Part shown: piece after piece, positions 19,636-27,710 of the stretch | Numbering within the stretch: position 1 is the first letter of the stretch | Layout: every line of letters begins with the position of its first letter | DNA from: Bacteroidales bacterium | Lineage (GTDB): Bacteria; Bacteroidota; Bacteroidia; Bacteroidales; Tenuifilaceae | Assembly (NCBI GenBank): GCA_013376985.1 | Contig: JACABB010000007.1 | Coordinates: 70,441 to 112,317, forward strand | DNA length: 41,877 nucleotides | Direction: 5' to 3' | The notes under the pieces: model-generated | What the model was told of the DNA's origin: nothing | Databases searched by the model: none | The model's input: only the letters and a program-made list of their open reading frames with translations | Made by a program: the position numbers and the translations under genes

Positions 19636-22488
19636 TTAACCCACCGGAGGCATTGGCCTATCGATATAGCTTTTCTGCATTGCTGGTGGTAGGGTGACGT
19701 AAGGCATTTGAAATCCACCTACCCGAACGCTTACATGTTCGTATTTCTTTAGCTCCTTTTTGGCTTCTGGGTCACCATTCCTGTTTTTCTCGCATAAATC
19801 GTAGATTAGTCCTAATAATTTTTTATCAGAAATGGTAATGGTCATCATATTACCTTCGTTAAGCATGAAATTTTGGATAACGGATTTAATGATTTCAGGG
19901 CCATTCTTCTCTAAATCCCTTTCTTCGAGGCATAGGTCGGTGATTACCCCTCCAGCAAATCTATTAAGTCCTAATGTTTTAAATGATGATAGTAGATGTC
20001 CAATACTAAACTTTGTAGTACCTACCATAGGCGCAAAATTTCGGGCTATTGGATCGCCAGCTTTGTTGCGGTCGGCAGAGGCAGCATTTCCACCACCGAA
20101 TATGTCGAACAGCTCAAATGTGCCCATTCCAGCGGTAATATGTATCATAAAGTTATCTCCGAACTCTTCTTTCAACGATTTTCCGGCATAACCAGCCAAA
20201 GCTCTTAGTGACTTGATTCTCTCCTCATCCCCTTTCTTGGGAGGATACAAAAATACCTCTTGGGCCAATGCTTGCGAAGTTTTAACACAATCATAGAATG
20301 TGTTTAGCAACCATTGCATCATATCTACCGATTCTTTGTCGTTATTACCAAATTTGGGAGAATCGGTTTGGAATTTGAGTTTTATCCTATTGAACTTTTC
20401 TTGTTGAACTTTATTAGATGAGATATAGCTACTTCTGAAGGCATCCAAAACATCAGCTAATTCAAATTCCTTTTTATCGTACACCCATTTCTTTATCGCT
20501 GTTAACGTGTTTACTGTATCGGGTACTGCTGCAGGAATAATTCCAGCAAGTTTATAATCGGCTCCACCCCAGGTTTTATCTCTCCCAGTTTTCATACAAC
20601 CTTTAAGTAAAGCGGAATAGAGCGGATCTGGATTAACTGCCTGATCGACTAAATACAGCATGTGAATACTCAGCGCAGAGTTATCGGTAAAGAACTTAAT
20701 ATGCTTTTTAAAGATATTCTTAAACTCCTCAAAGTCAATACTTGTATCCACTGCTGGCAAAGGAGTTTCGTAGGTTAGTTTCTGCCCTCTTAACAATATT
20801 GGATTTGAACTCAGCGTAGCACCTCCGTTTAAAGCACATTCCAGCGCAGTAAGCATATTGAACATTCTAAAAGTCCAGTCGCATGAGCCATTGAGTAGTG
20901 GTTCCCAGCAACCATCAATTACATAATCCCTTGCCTCTTCCAATGGGATACCAGAGAATTTATGCATTGCAGGAACAAGTACCTCATCATTCCCAATTAC
21001 GGGCATTCCATTTTTTGTTTCGTACAAGCACTCAGCAATTGCATTCAAATATTTATTGGACTCTTTGCTCCCATCCATCTGCTCTTTATAAATCCTTGCA
21101 TTCAGGGTTGGAGTGTAAAGTTTTGTTTTCTGGAATGCTTTTAGGATAAGGTAAGTACAGTCGTTAACTGCGTTTTTACCATCGCGGGTTTGCCCTCCAA
21201 TAATGATGTTTTGCAGAAATTCATTCGATTCTGACCACTGATCGAGTGCTACTGGTATGGTAAGCAGGTTTGAACCAAAATCGACATGATCTTGCTTTAT
21301 AAACGTATTAGAATCGAGGATTAGGCGCTCGGCACATTTAATTAAAAAGCATTCGAAGAGTTCTTGCTGCTTTTCATGCTCCTCTTTTTTGTAGTAGGGT
21401 TGCAATACCTGATCAAGCCGTCCTAATGATAATTGGCTCATGCTGCTGTGCAATGCAAGATGAAAGAAATAGATGGATTGAAGCGCTTCGTAGAATGTGC
21501 TTGCGGGTTTTGCAGGGACTTTACTGCAAATTCCACTTATTTCTATCAATTCGGCTTTACGGATAGGGTCTTTTTCAACCAAACTCATCTCCTTGGCTAA
21601 TTTTGAAAATTGACCTGCATAATCAATAACAGCCTGACAGCTAATTTTTACAGAATTGTAAAAATCTCGCCTGTTATGTAGGATATTAGTGTTTTCAGCA
21701 ATTATTTCTCTAATCTGTTTTAGATGTGGAAGACTGGTTTTTTCTTGCTTACTCTTACGTGCTTTGGAAATATCGTTGAAATTGGTGTGAATATGGGTTT
21801 CTAAAATTTCAAACAGATCCTTCAGATTTGAATCATAAGCTTTGGTTCTATTGCCTTTGTTTTCATCATGTTCCTCAAAAATCTCCTTTAAACTTTCAAT
21901 GGTTGCGGTTGCTTTGCCGTTTGATTTAAGTTGGTGTATTTCTTTTAAAAATGTATCATCGCTTTCAACTTTGCTGCAATAGTTTAAGAGATTATCATAA
22001 TGATTGATTTTGTGTTCGGTTGCGCTAAGCTCCTTATTACAATCTGCGATAATCCCATCAAGGCCTAGGGCAAGCATTACATCGTAGTTTACCGAATCGT
22101 GCCCAAATAAACCCATTTCGGACTTAGTGGATACGGAGGTAATATCCAATTCGCTTGGGGTAAGATAGATTGGAAAAGATTTTCCCAAACCCAATGACCC
22201 TAGGGTAATAACACCAACAATTAGCTCGCCATCTCGGATTTGATAGTGGGGATTATTGCCTTTAAATAGATTCTTATTCGTCATGGCTTTAAGTATCTCA
22301 TCAATAGCCAATGCTCGGCGAACAATTACTGGTTTATCGGGGTGTTCAATGCCAATTTTTTTAAACATATCCTTGGTAAACCATTCCGATGAACGATCAG
22401 CCCAAGCACGTTTTTCCATAGCCTTGATCAATTCAGTAATCCTGTAGGTTGATCCAACAATTGTTTCTTCTTCAATTAATTTAGTCAT
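19636..22488 (-). CDS. Glycyl radical enzyme, pyruvate formate-lyase family, substrate unknown
   Basis: This 950-aa glycyl radical enzyme is longer than PFL or choline lyase (about 760-850). The thiyl Cys is C527 in IDGCWEPLLNGS, followed by Glu E529; GCxEP is typical of dehydratase, lyase and decarboxylase members rather than formate-lyases (CC). The radical Gly is G925 in VRVGGFQMPYV, 25 residues from the end. The residue before it is Gly, where Ala or Ser is common. The Cys-to-Gly distance is about 398 residues, nearer to arylacetate decarboxylases than to choline lyase. Residues about 165-330 are a charged helical stretch that looks like an insertion. The activase gene lies 228 nt upstream on the same strand. 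The substrate cannot be assigned; no microcompartment or pathway genes are nearby. Confidence 0.85.
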   Translation of the reverse strand: MTKLIEEETIVGSTYRITELIKAMEKRAWADRSSEWFTKDMFKKIGIEHPDKPVIVRRALAIDEILKAMTNKNLFKGNNPHYQIRDGELIVGVITLGSLGLGKSFPIYLTPSELDITSVSTKSEMGLFGHDSVNYDVMLALGLDGIIADCNKELSATEHKINHYDNLLNYCSKVESDDTFLKEIHQLKSNGKATATIESLKEIFEEHDENKGNRTKAYDSNLKDLFEILETHIHTNFNDISKARKSKQEKTSLPHLKQIREIIAENTNILHNRRDFYNSVKISCQAVIDYAGQFSKLAKEMSLVEKDPIRKAELIEISGICSKVPAKPASTFYEALQSIYFFHLALHSSMSQLSLGRLDQVLQPYYKKEEHEKQQELFECFLIKCAERLILDSNTFIKQDHVDFGSNLLTIPVALDQWSESNEFLQNIIIGGQTRDGKNAVNDCTYLILKAFQKTKLYTPTLNARIYKEQMDGSKESNKYLNAIAECLYETKNGMPVIGNDEVLVPAMHKFSGIPLEEARDYVIDGCWEPLLNGSCDWTFRMFNMLTALECALNGGATLSSNPILLRGQKLTYETPLPAVDTSIDFEEFKNIFKKHIKFFTDNSALSIHMLYLVDQAVNPDPLYSALLKGCMKTGRDKTWGGADYKLAGIIPAAVPDTVNTLTAIKKWVYDKKEFELADVLDAFRSSYISSNKVQQEKFNRIKLKFQTDSPKFGNNDKESVDMMQWLLNTFYDCVKTSQALAQEVFLYPPKKGDEERIKSLRALAGYAGKSLKEEFGDNFMIHITAGMGTFELFDIFGGGNAASADRNKAGDPIARNFAPMVGTTKFSIGHLLSSFKTLGLNRFAGGVITDLCLEERDLEKNGPEIIKSVIQNFMLNEGNMMTITISDKKLLGLIYDLCEKNRNGDPEAKKELKKYEHVSVRVGGFQMPYVTLPPAMQKSYIDRPMPPVG

Positions 22489-22589
22489 AGTAATGTCTCC
22501 TAACTTTTAGTTTTATATTTCAATATCGTTTAGTTAATAACCAAAAATGATTATCTGTAATAATACCTAATGAAGAATAAATAATCCAA

Positions 22590-22659
22590 ATTGTCATTCC
22601 TGCGAATGCAGGAATCTATCTCTTTTAAGGGATTCCGGGACTTTGCCCGGAATGACAAT
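22590..22659. repeat. 70-bp inverted repeat element with two inner hairpins
   Basis: The outer arms are ATTGTCATTCC and GGAATGACAAT. The inner hairpins are CCTGCGAATGCAGG and CCGGGACTTTGCCCGG. It looks like a dispersed REP-like element and sits between the activase and glycyl radical enzyme genes, where it could influence mRNA processing. Confidence 0.65.
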
Positions 22660-22716
22660 GGATTGAGGTTTGCTTATAGGCATAATAAAGTAAATGCATA
22701 TTTTATTTTTATCGTT

Positions 22717-23628
22717 TTAAGCAATAATTTTTGCGTTGATTCCTGCTGAGGTAAAAACACCTTTAATCCCAATTAACTCCTCATTGCTTGGTAATTGAAT
22801 GCCTTCCAAAGGATACTTTAGACCCATCGCTTTGTAATAATTTTCGGAATAGGGATTGTACGGGAGAATTTCTATTGATTTTATTCCATTCGCACGCATC
22901 ACCTCTATTATCATATCATAACCAATTTGTGTATCAGTATATCCAGGAATTATAGGCGTTCGAATGGTTATTTGATTGGGATTATGTGCGGCTAATAGCT
23001 GAATATTCGATAGAAGTTGCTTCCAATCTTCTACTTTATCGGTGCGAGAAGGACGTAAACCAATTAGCCAATGATTTACATAAGGCAGCAACTCTTCAAT
23101 GTGCTTTTTATTCAGGGTTGCTGATGTTTCAACGGTAGTGTGAATACCATCTGCCGTGCAAATTTTCAGCAATTCCGCCAAGGCTTTGGATTGTACCAGC
23201 GGATCGCCTCCTGATACTGTTAAACCTCCTATATGTTTTAGTAAATCCAGTTGAGGTTTTAGTAGCTGATATAGCTCACTTACCTCTATATCTTTACCAG
23301 CAAATCCTAAAGCGCTAGTGTTCCACTTGTTAATATCGGATGATGGGCAAATTTCAATACATGCACCACAATGATTACATTGGCTATGATTAACTAGATG
23401 AACTCCATTTGAGACTTCATGTACCCCATTAGGGCAAATATCCACGCATTCACCGCATTTTGTACACCGACTTTCGAAGTATAACAAAGGTGATGATGAT
23501 TCCCATGAATGCGGGGAATGACACCAAGGACATCTTAAATTGCATCCTAACAGGTACAATACAACTCTTGTTCCGGGGCCATCAACCGATGAGAACCATG
23601 AAATATCGAAATACTTTAAAATTTTCAT
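22717..23628 (-). CDS. Glycyl radical enzyme activating protein (radical SAM, 2x[4Fe-4S] ferredoxin insert)
   Basis: This 303-aa radical SAM activase should generate the glycyl radical on the downstream enzyme. The SAM-cluster motif CxxxCxxC is C29, C33, C36 (LLGCNLRCPWC). It is followed by two ferredoxin-type clusters: C55/C58/C61/C65 (CTKCGECVDICPNG) and C84/C87/C90/C94 (CNHCGACIEICPSS). The GGE-like motif reads GGLTVSGGDPLVQ. This two-cluster insert is the activase form that accompanies dehydratase, lyase and decarboxylase type enzymes rather than PFL itself. The gene order is activase first, and a 70-bp inverted repeat lies between the two genes. Confidence 0.93.
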   Translation of the reverse strand: MKILKYFDISWFSSVDGPGTRVVLYLLGCNLRCPWCHSPHSWESSSPLLYFESRCTKCGECVDICPNGVHEVSNGVHLVNHSQCNHCGACIEICPSSDINKWNTSALGFAGKDIEVSELYQLLKPQLDLLKHIGGLTVSGGDPLVQSKALAELLKICTADGIHTTVETSATLNKKHIEELLPYVNHWLIGLRPSRTDKVEDWKQLLSNIQLLAAHNPNQITIRTPIIPGYTDTQIGYDMIIEVMRANGIKSIEILPYNPYSENYYKAMGLKYPLEGIQLPSNEELIGIKGVFTSAGINAKIIA

Positions 23629-23867
23629 TACACTTATTTTCTAACCGAGGTTATATGAATGCTATTTCAAAGTTAAACAAATTAGTAAATCATCAAATGG
23701 CTGTTTGTTGATTTGGGCGAGTACGGATATAATTTTTTATAAACGAACTTGAAAAATTATTAGTTATTTACACACTTTTCTATACACTTCGGAGTAAAAA
23801 GCATCGGGACAAGTTTTGCGAATTCGCAACAAGTAATCTAAGATGGGCGGTAGTTTATTAGAACTTT
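23629..23867. other. Gene-free stretch upstream of the activase
   Basis: I see no gene, RNA or clear promoter here. It should hold the promoter of the activase and glycyl radical enzyme genes. Confidence 0.3.
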
Positions 23868-24035
23868 GTAGTTCGTTTATTGTAATCCGCAGTTCGTTAT
23901 ATGTAAACCGCAGTTGATATATTTATATCCGCAGTTAATATATTTATTTTTGCAGTTAATATATTTATTTTTGCAGTTTACATTCTTATACTCGCAGTTG
24001 ATTATTTGTATAATGAAGTTCGGATATATAAAAGC
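23868..24035. repeat. Array of eight 21-bp tandem repeats
   Basis: Eight units of exactly 21 bp begin at 23868, 23889, 23910, 23931, 23952, 23973, 23994 and 24015. The start of each is G(C/T/A)AGTT; the rest is A/T-rich. The units at 23931 and 23952 are identical (GCAGTTAATATATTTATTTT plus T). Unit length equals two helical turns or seven codons. On the minus strand the array is in the same frame as the upstream unknown gene and is open for most of its length. Confidence 0.85.
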
Positions 24036-24064
24036 GCAGCTGCCTTTTCGATAGCTGCGCTTTA
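24031..24064 (-). terminator. Strong hairpin terminator after the 24.1-24.9 kb gene
   Basis: The arms are AAAGCGCAGCT and AGCTGCGCTTT, giving an 11-bp stem with an AT-containing loop. On the minus strand it is followed by a short TTTT run. It lies about 55 nt past the stop of the minus-strand unknown gene. Two 21-bp-spaced copies of ACGGAGTAG (24076 and 24097) lie between that stop and the hairpin. Confidence 0.65.
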
Positions 24065-24116
24065 CCTATTTATAAACGGAGTAGGTTATTCAAAAAACGG
24101 AGTAGCCTATTTGTAA

Positions 24117-24863
24117 TTATACCTTAACAGCTCTGAACTCTAACTTGGATACTTGCTTGTATTGGGGGCTTGTTGCACCGTATAGCGACTTAATATAAGT
24201 TTTTACGGCCAGAGCTGTATCAACCAACCCTGTTTCTGGTTTGTAGAGGATTTCATTTCGGGCAATGCGCGCGTTGCTTAGTATTGTGGCTGCGTTTACT
24301 ACTGCTGAGTTTTTAGCCTTTAAATCATCGCAGAGGGTTGTTAGGGCTACCACCTTTAAATCAGCTTCATTTGGGGCATAAAGGGTAATGCTGATTAAAA
24401 GCTTTATAAGCTTATCGAAGTTATCCAAACGGCTATCGTAGCTCATCTGCGATGCAGATATTTCAACTACCTCTTTACCCTCATCTGCCAGAGCTTTCTT
24501 TTCCTCTTCTGTTTTCTTTGGCGTAGCTCTTGCGCCCTGTATCTTGCGAACCAATGTTTTTGCGCTATTATCAACCGCTTCCGTGGTATCGGTTGCTTTA
24601 AGGGCATTCATTACTCTTGTAATCAGCTTGCTCAATGGGGCAAATGCTGTTTCTCTTGCAGCTACAGCGTTCTTGTAAGTAGGTTCAGCGATGCTTACCG
24701 CACTAACAACATTCTTAGCATTGGTTGAAAGGGTTTGCAAAGCAGATAGCTGAATGGAAGCTTTTGAAGGGTTATAATGTCTTCCGTAACCCGTAGCGAA
24801 AGATGTTAATTCATCGAATTTTGCCGCATTTTTGGCATGACCTGTTTCTGATGTATTTGCCAT
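24117..24863 (-). CDS. Unknown soluble helical protein
   Basis: This 248-aa protein is not recognised. It has no signal peptide and no membrane segment. It is rich in Ala, Lys, Thr and Ser and looks almost all helical, with a Lys/Glu-rich linker near residues 115-135 (TPKKTEEEKKALADEGKEVV). It ends in VSKLEFRAVKV. Conserved-looking pieces are GYGRHYNPSKASIQLSALQT near residue 25 and PYGATSP-like LYGATSPQYKQVSKLEFR at the end. It stands alone with its own terminator and is followed by 21-bp tandem repeats in the same frame. Confidence 0.7.
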   Translation of the reverse strand: MANTSETGHAKNAAKFDELTSFATGYGRHYNPSKASIQLSALQTLSTNAKNVVSAVSIAEPTYKNAVAARETAFAPLSKLITRVMNALKATDTTEAVDNSAKTLVRKIQGARATPKKTEEEKKALADEGKEVVEISASQMSYDSRLDNFDKLIKLLISITLYAPNEADLKVVALTTLCDDLKAKNSAVVNAATILSNARIARNEILYKPETGLVDTALAVKTYIKSLYGATSPQYKQVSKLEFRAVKV

Positions 24864-25128
24864 AATAATTTAATTTGTGTTTAATAATAAAACTAAATTG
24901 TAGATTGAAATAAATTGTCTTAATAACAATAGTTCGGTAAATTTTTAACCGATATTTTTAAGTTACTGCTTTGGTGCAATTTGGTGTTTTTGAGTTTTGG
25001 TGGCTAAAAAATATTAAAAGCCACTAAATCACCAAGTCACAAAAATTCACCAAAAAGATCACCGAATCATTGTTAACAATAAAATTAGCTAAACATTCAC
25101 AATACCATTATGTATAACTTACCGTAAA
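24864..25128. other. Intergenic spacer with CACC-rich direct repeats
   Basis: No gene is seen. Around 25018-25066 short repeats of TCACC(A/G)A occur on one strand, with inverted counterparts (TTTGGTG) near 24979-25001. These could form a stem. Such low-complexity repeats are frequent between Bacteroidota genes. Confidence 0.4.
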
Positions 25129-25785
25129 CTATTTTATTTGGTTAAGAATTTCGCGAGCGGAATTCTGATAGATTCCATCGGATCTGGATAATTCCTCAAA
25201 GCAGCTGGTGGCTTTCGATATTTCTTCGGTTTTCAGGTATGCTAAGCCCAAGTACCACTGTGCTTCCCTTTTAAAGCCGCGATTTTGCTCCACCACCCAC
25301 GAAAGGTGTTCAATGGCTAAGGGGTAATTCTCTAGCTCCATCTCCGAGATTCCTGCGTAAAAACGGGGGGAGACCCATCGGGGTTTATCCTTGGATAAGT
25401 TAAGGAATTTGGTAGATGAAGCCCGATAGTCCCGATCATTATACGATTCAATAGCATTTATGAATTCAAGGTTAATACTCCTGTACTCATCATTTACGGG
25501 CGAAATTAAGTCAACGGTTTTGTAATACTGGTTGTAAATAGAATCGGAGCGGGATTCGGAGGGGACAAGGGTGTAAATAATTAGTAATGTGGCAATCATT
25601 GCCGCTGCAAGGTAAACGTATAGATGCCGCCTTTTAGGATCATTCTCCATTAAGTGGTTTAAATTGTGGGTGAAGGTGTCTCGAAATGAGCTGGATGGGT
25701 CAGGTATTTCCATATCATCAAGAGGTTTGAAAATTGAATCCTCTTCAGGAATCAACTTTTCAGCTTGGTCTTTGCTCTTTTCCAT
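25129..25785 (-). CDS. Membrane-anchored TPR protein next to ECF sigma factor
   Basis: This 218-aa protein has an acidic cytoplasmic N-terminus (about 55 residues), one membrane segment (about residues 57-75, YVYLAAAMIATLLIIYTLV) and a periplasmic TPR domain. Repeats include YRASSTKFLNLSKDKPRWV, YPLAIEHLSWVVEQ, and AQWYLGLAYLKTEEISKATS. It lies 48 nt after the sigma factor gene. Its topology (cytoplasmic tail, single membrane helix, extracytoplasmic sensor) is that of an anti-sigma factor, but no known anti-sigma domain is visible, so that role is inferred from context. Confidence 0.75.
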   Translation of the reverse strand: MEKSKDQAEKLIPEEDSIFKPLDDMEIPDPSSSFRDTFTHNLNHLMENDPKRRHLYVYLAAAMIATLLIIYTLVPSESRSDSIYNQYYKTVDLISPVNDEYRSINLEFINAIESYNDRDYRASSTKFLNLSKDKPRWVSPRFYAGISEMELENYPLAIEHLSWVVEQNRGFKREAQWYLGLAYLKTEEISKATSCFEELSRSDGIYQNSAREILNQIK

Positions 25786-25833
25786 GATTTTTATCTGTTT
25801 AAAATGTGTAACAATTTGATATTCATAAGATAT

Positions 25834-26460
25834 TTAATCAGCTGATTGAGCTCGTGAGCTCTCCCCTCTGCCATAAGCATCGTTTAATAATGCAAGTAAT
25901 GCATGGGATTGCATATTAAGGCTTTCCAACTTTTTATACTCCGCTCTAAGCTTTTCAAGCGCCCTAAATGCCTTTTGTTTTACGGCTTTCTCGTTTAGTT
26001 TTAGGGATTCTCCAATCTGCTTATAGGTTAGCCCATGATACCTATTCAGTACTAGGAGCTCTCGGTATTCTGGTGATAGCTTTTCAAATGCTTTATGGAA
26101 TAGATCCAGCGTATCTTCAACATTTTCATTCTCTGATTCAGCCGATGCAACCCGATTATAGATAGTTAGCTGATGCCGCTCTTTGGATTTACATTTGCAG
26201 TGATCGATATAAGCATGGTGCGCAATGCTGAAAACCCAGGGTAAAAACTGATGATCTGGTTTATATGATCCTCTAAGCCTAATCAATCTTACGAAAACAT
26301 TCTGCGTTAGATCCTCTGATTCCTCTCTGCTTCTGGTTAGCCTAAAAAAGTATGTGTAGATGTTTTTGCTGTGCCTATCGAAGAGTATCGAGGCTTTTTC
26401 GATCTCTCCGCCCTTGATACAGCTGATCAAATACTCGTCTGATGGTTCATAAACACTCAT
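25834..26460 (-). CDS. RNA polymerase sigma factor, sigma-70 family, ECF subfamily
   Basis: This 208-aa sigma factor has region 2 at about residues 20-85 (FDRHSKNIYTYFFRLTRSRE, then SEDLTQNVFVRLIR and PWVFSIAHHAYIDHCK). Region 4 is at about residues 125-180 (LSPEYRELLVLNRYHGLTYK, then IGESLKLNEKAVKQKAFRAL). About 28 residues extend past region 4. It lies between the degenerate exonuclease and the TPR anchor protein, all on the minus strand, with gaps of 33 and 48 nt, so the three look like one operon. The TPR-CHAT gene upstream of the trio may belong to the same response system. Confidence 0.92.
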   Translation of the reverse strand: MSVYEPSDEYLISCIKGGEIEKASILFDRHSKNIYTYFFRLTRSREESEDLTQNVFVRLIRLRGSYKPDHQFLPWVFSIAHHAYIDHCKCKSKERHQLTIYNRVASAESENENVEDTLDLFHKAFEKLSPEYRELLVLNRYHGLTYKQIGESLKLNEKAVKQKAFRALEKLRAEYKKLESLNMQSHALLALLNDAYGRGESSRAQSAD

Positions 26461-26493
26461 TTCAATTCAAATTAGCGAATTAGTAAAATAAAT

Positions 26494-26970
26494 TTAAAGA
26501 TACGAGCTTAAAATTTCATCTGGTTGGTATATTTGGCTGCAATGCTGAATTTGCATCTGGCAATTATTAAGCGCATTGTAGGGTTTCTTTTTACTCAAAG
26601 GAGTTTCTTTTATTGCAAAATTAAGGGTTTGTATGTTGCACTCCTGCAATAGTACCCAGGGGAAAGGCGTAAAAACGGAGCGGTAGGCATTCTGTAGGAT
26701 TAGTGAGTAGTAGCCAATACGGCTAGCGCAAATTTCGGGTAGGTTATGCATAGCCCCTTGGTTAAAAGCACCCAGAAATACCCTAAAATCGTATAAAACC
26801 TTGTAGAGGGATGTTTGGCTATTTACTCTTTCGTAGAATATGCGCCCTGTTTTCCCTGTCTTAAGGCAGAATTCAACGGCGGCGATTGACAGGATAGAAG
26901 CGCTTTCATCAGTTGCCGTTTCGATGTCAATCATGATGTGGCCTAAGTGGTTCTTTGTGTCCATGCTCAT
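26494..26970 (-). CDS. Degenerate DexA-like 3'-5' exonuclease domain protein
   Basis: This 158-aa protein begins like the DEDD 3'-5' exonuclease family of T4 DexA / Rv2179c type: HIMIDIETATDESASILSIA keeps the DxE motif, followed by AVEFCLKTGKTGRIFYERV. The C-terminal active-site motif, which should read H(N/D)ALDDCxxQ, here reads YNALNNCQMQ. The His is Tyr and both Asp are Asn, so the domain is probably inactive. It may bind RNA or act structurally. It heads an apparent operon with the ECF sigma factor and the TPR protein. Confidence 0.68.
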   Translation of the reverse strand: MSMDTKNHLGHIMIDIETATDESASILSIAAVEFCLKTGKTGRIFYERVNSQTSLYKVLYDFRVFLGAFNQGAMHNLPEICASRIGYYSLILQNAYRSVFTPFPWVLLQECNIQTLNFAIKETPLSKKKPYNALNNCQMQIQHCSQIYQPDEILSSYL

Positions 26971-27710
26971 AAGGGTTTATTTTTAGAATTAAATTTCATT
27001 ATTTGGTCTGTAAGGGTTACTAGTTGTTTAAAACATTTGGCTTAACATTAGAATCTAATGGCTGATAAACAGTCGTTACATTTCAGATAAATGTTATAGG
27101 TTAAAAACAAAATTCAAGCATAATACTGCGGGTTAGCTTAAAAGCTACGCATAGGGGTAATATTTATTTTTCTGTATTACCAAAGCACTGAAATATTAAT
27201 TCATCGATCTTGTTCGAAAAAAGATATTACGATGCTCTGAATTGTAACCATGTCAGGGTTTAAAACCCTGACATGGTTAATCGAAAATTATAGGATGGGA
27301 AATAGTTCTACAAATATTGAGGTGCTCTGCACCTTTTCTGCTGCAGAGCAGCCAAATATTTGTAGAAAGAGAGGTGAGGAAATAGTTGTAGGTGCAGAGC
27401 ACCGAAATATTAATTTCCCAATAATAAGAGTTCCGAACTTTTAAAAAGTTCGGAACTCTAGCGTTTCATCGGCTTGATGGATGTGAAGTTCTACAAGCAA
27501 AATGCCGATAGGTCTTTCAGACTCTATCAGGTTTTTCCCCTAGGCAAGACCTTCCAGAGTCGGTAGATATGAAAGAATCAGGGAGCGTTAACCCGTCATC
27601 GCGAGCCTCGTTCTTTGAGGCGAAGCGATCTTTCTACACGCATGGGGATTGGCTTCGTAGGATTCACACATTCGGATTGCTTCGCAAAAAACGCTTACAA
27701 TGACGACAGT
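26971..27710. repeat. 740-bp gene-free stretch packed with palindromic repeats
   Basis: In order it contains: a 17-bp perfect palindrome around AACCATGTCAGGGTTT (27245-27279); an inverted repeat with arms TCTACAAATATT and AATATTTGTAGA enclosing a TGCTCTGCA/CTGCAGAGCA hairpin (27308-27366); an AGAGTTCCGAACTTTT palindrome (27427-27459); and a REP-like element, GTCATCGCGAGC ... GAAGCGATC ... AATGACGAC (about 27596-27706), just past the CHAT gene. No gene or RNA gene is seen. Confidence 0.65.

Noticed and set aside
23868-24035. Possible CRISPR array in the 21-bp repeats
   Set aside because: Units abut with no separate unique spacers of 30 bp or more, and no cas genes are near.
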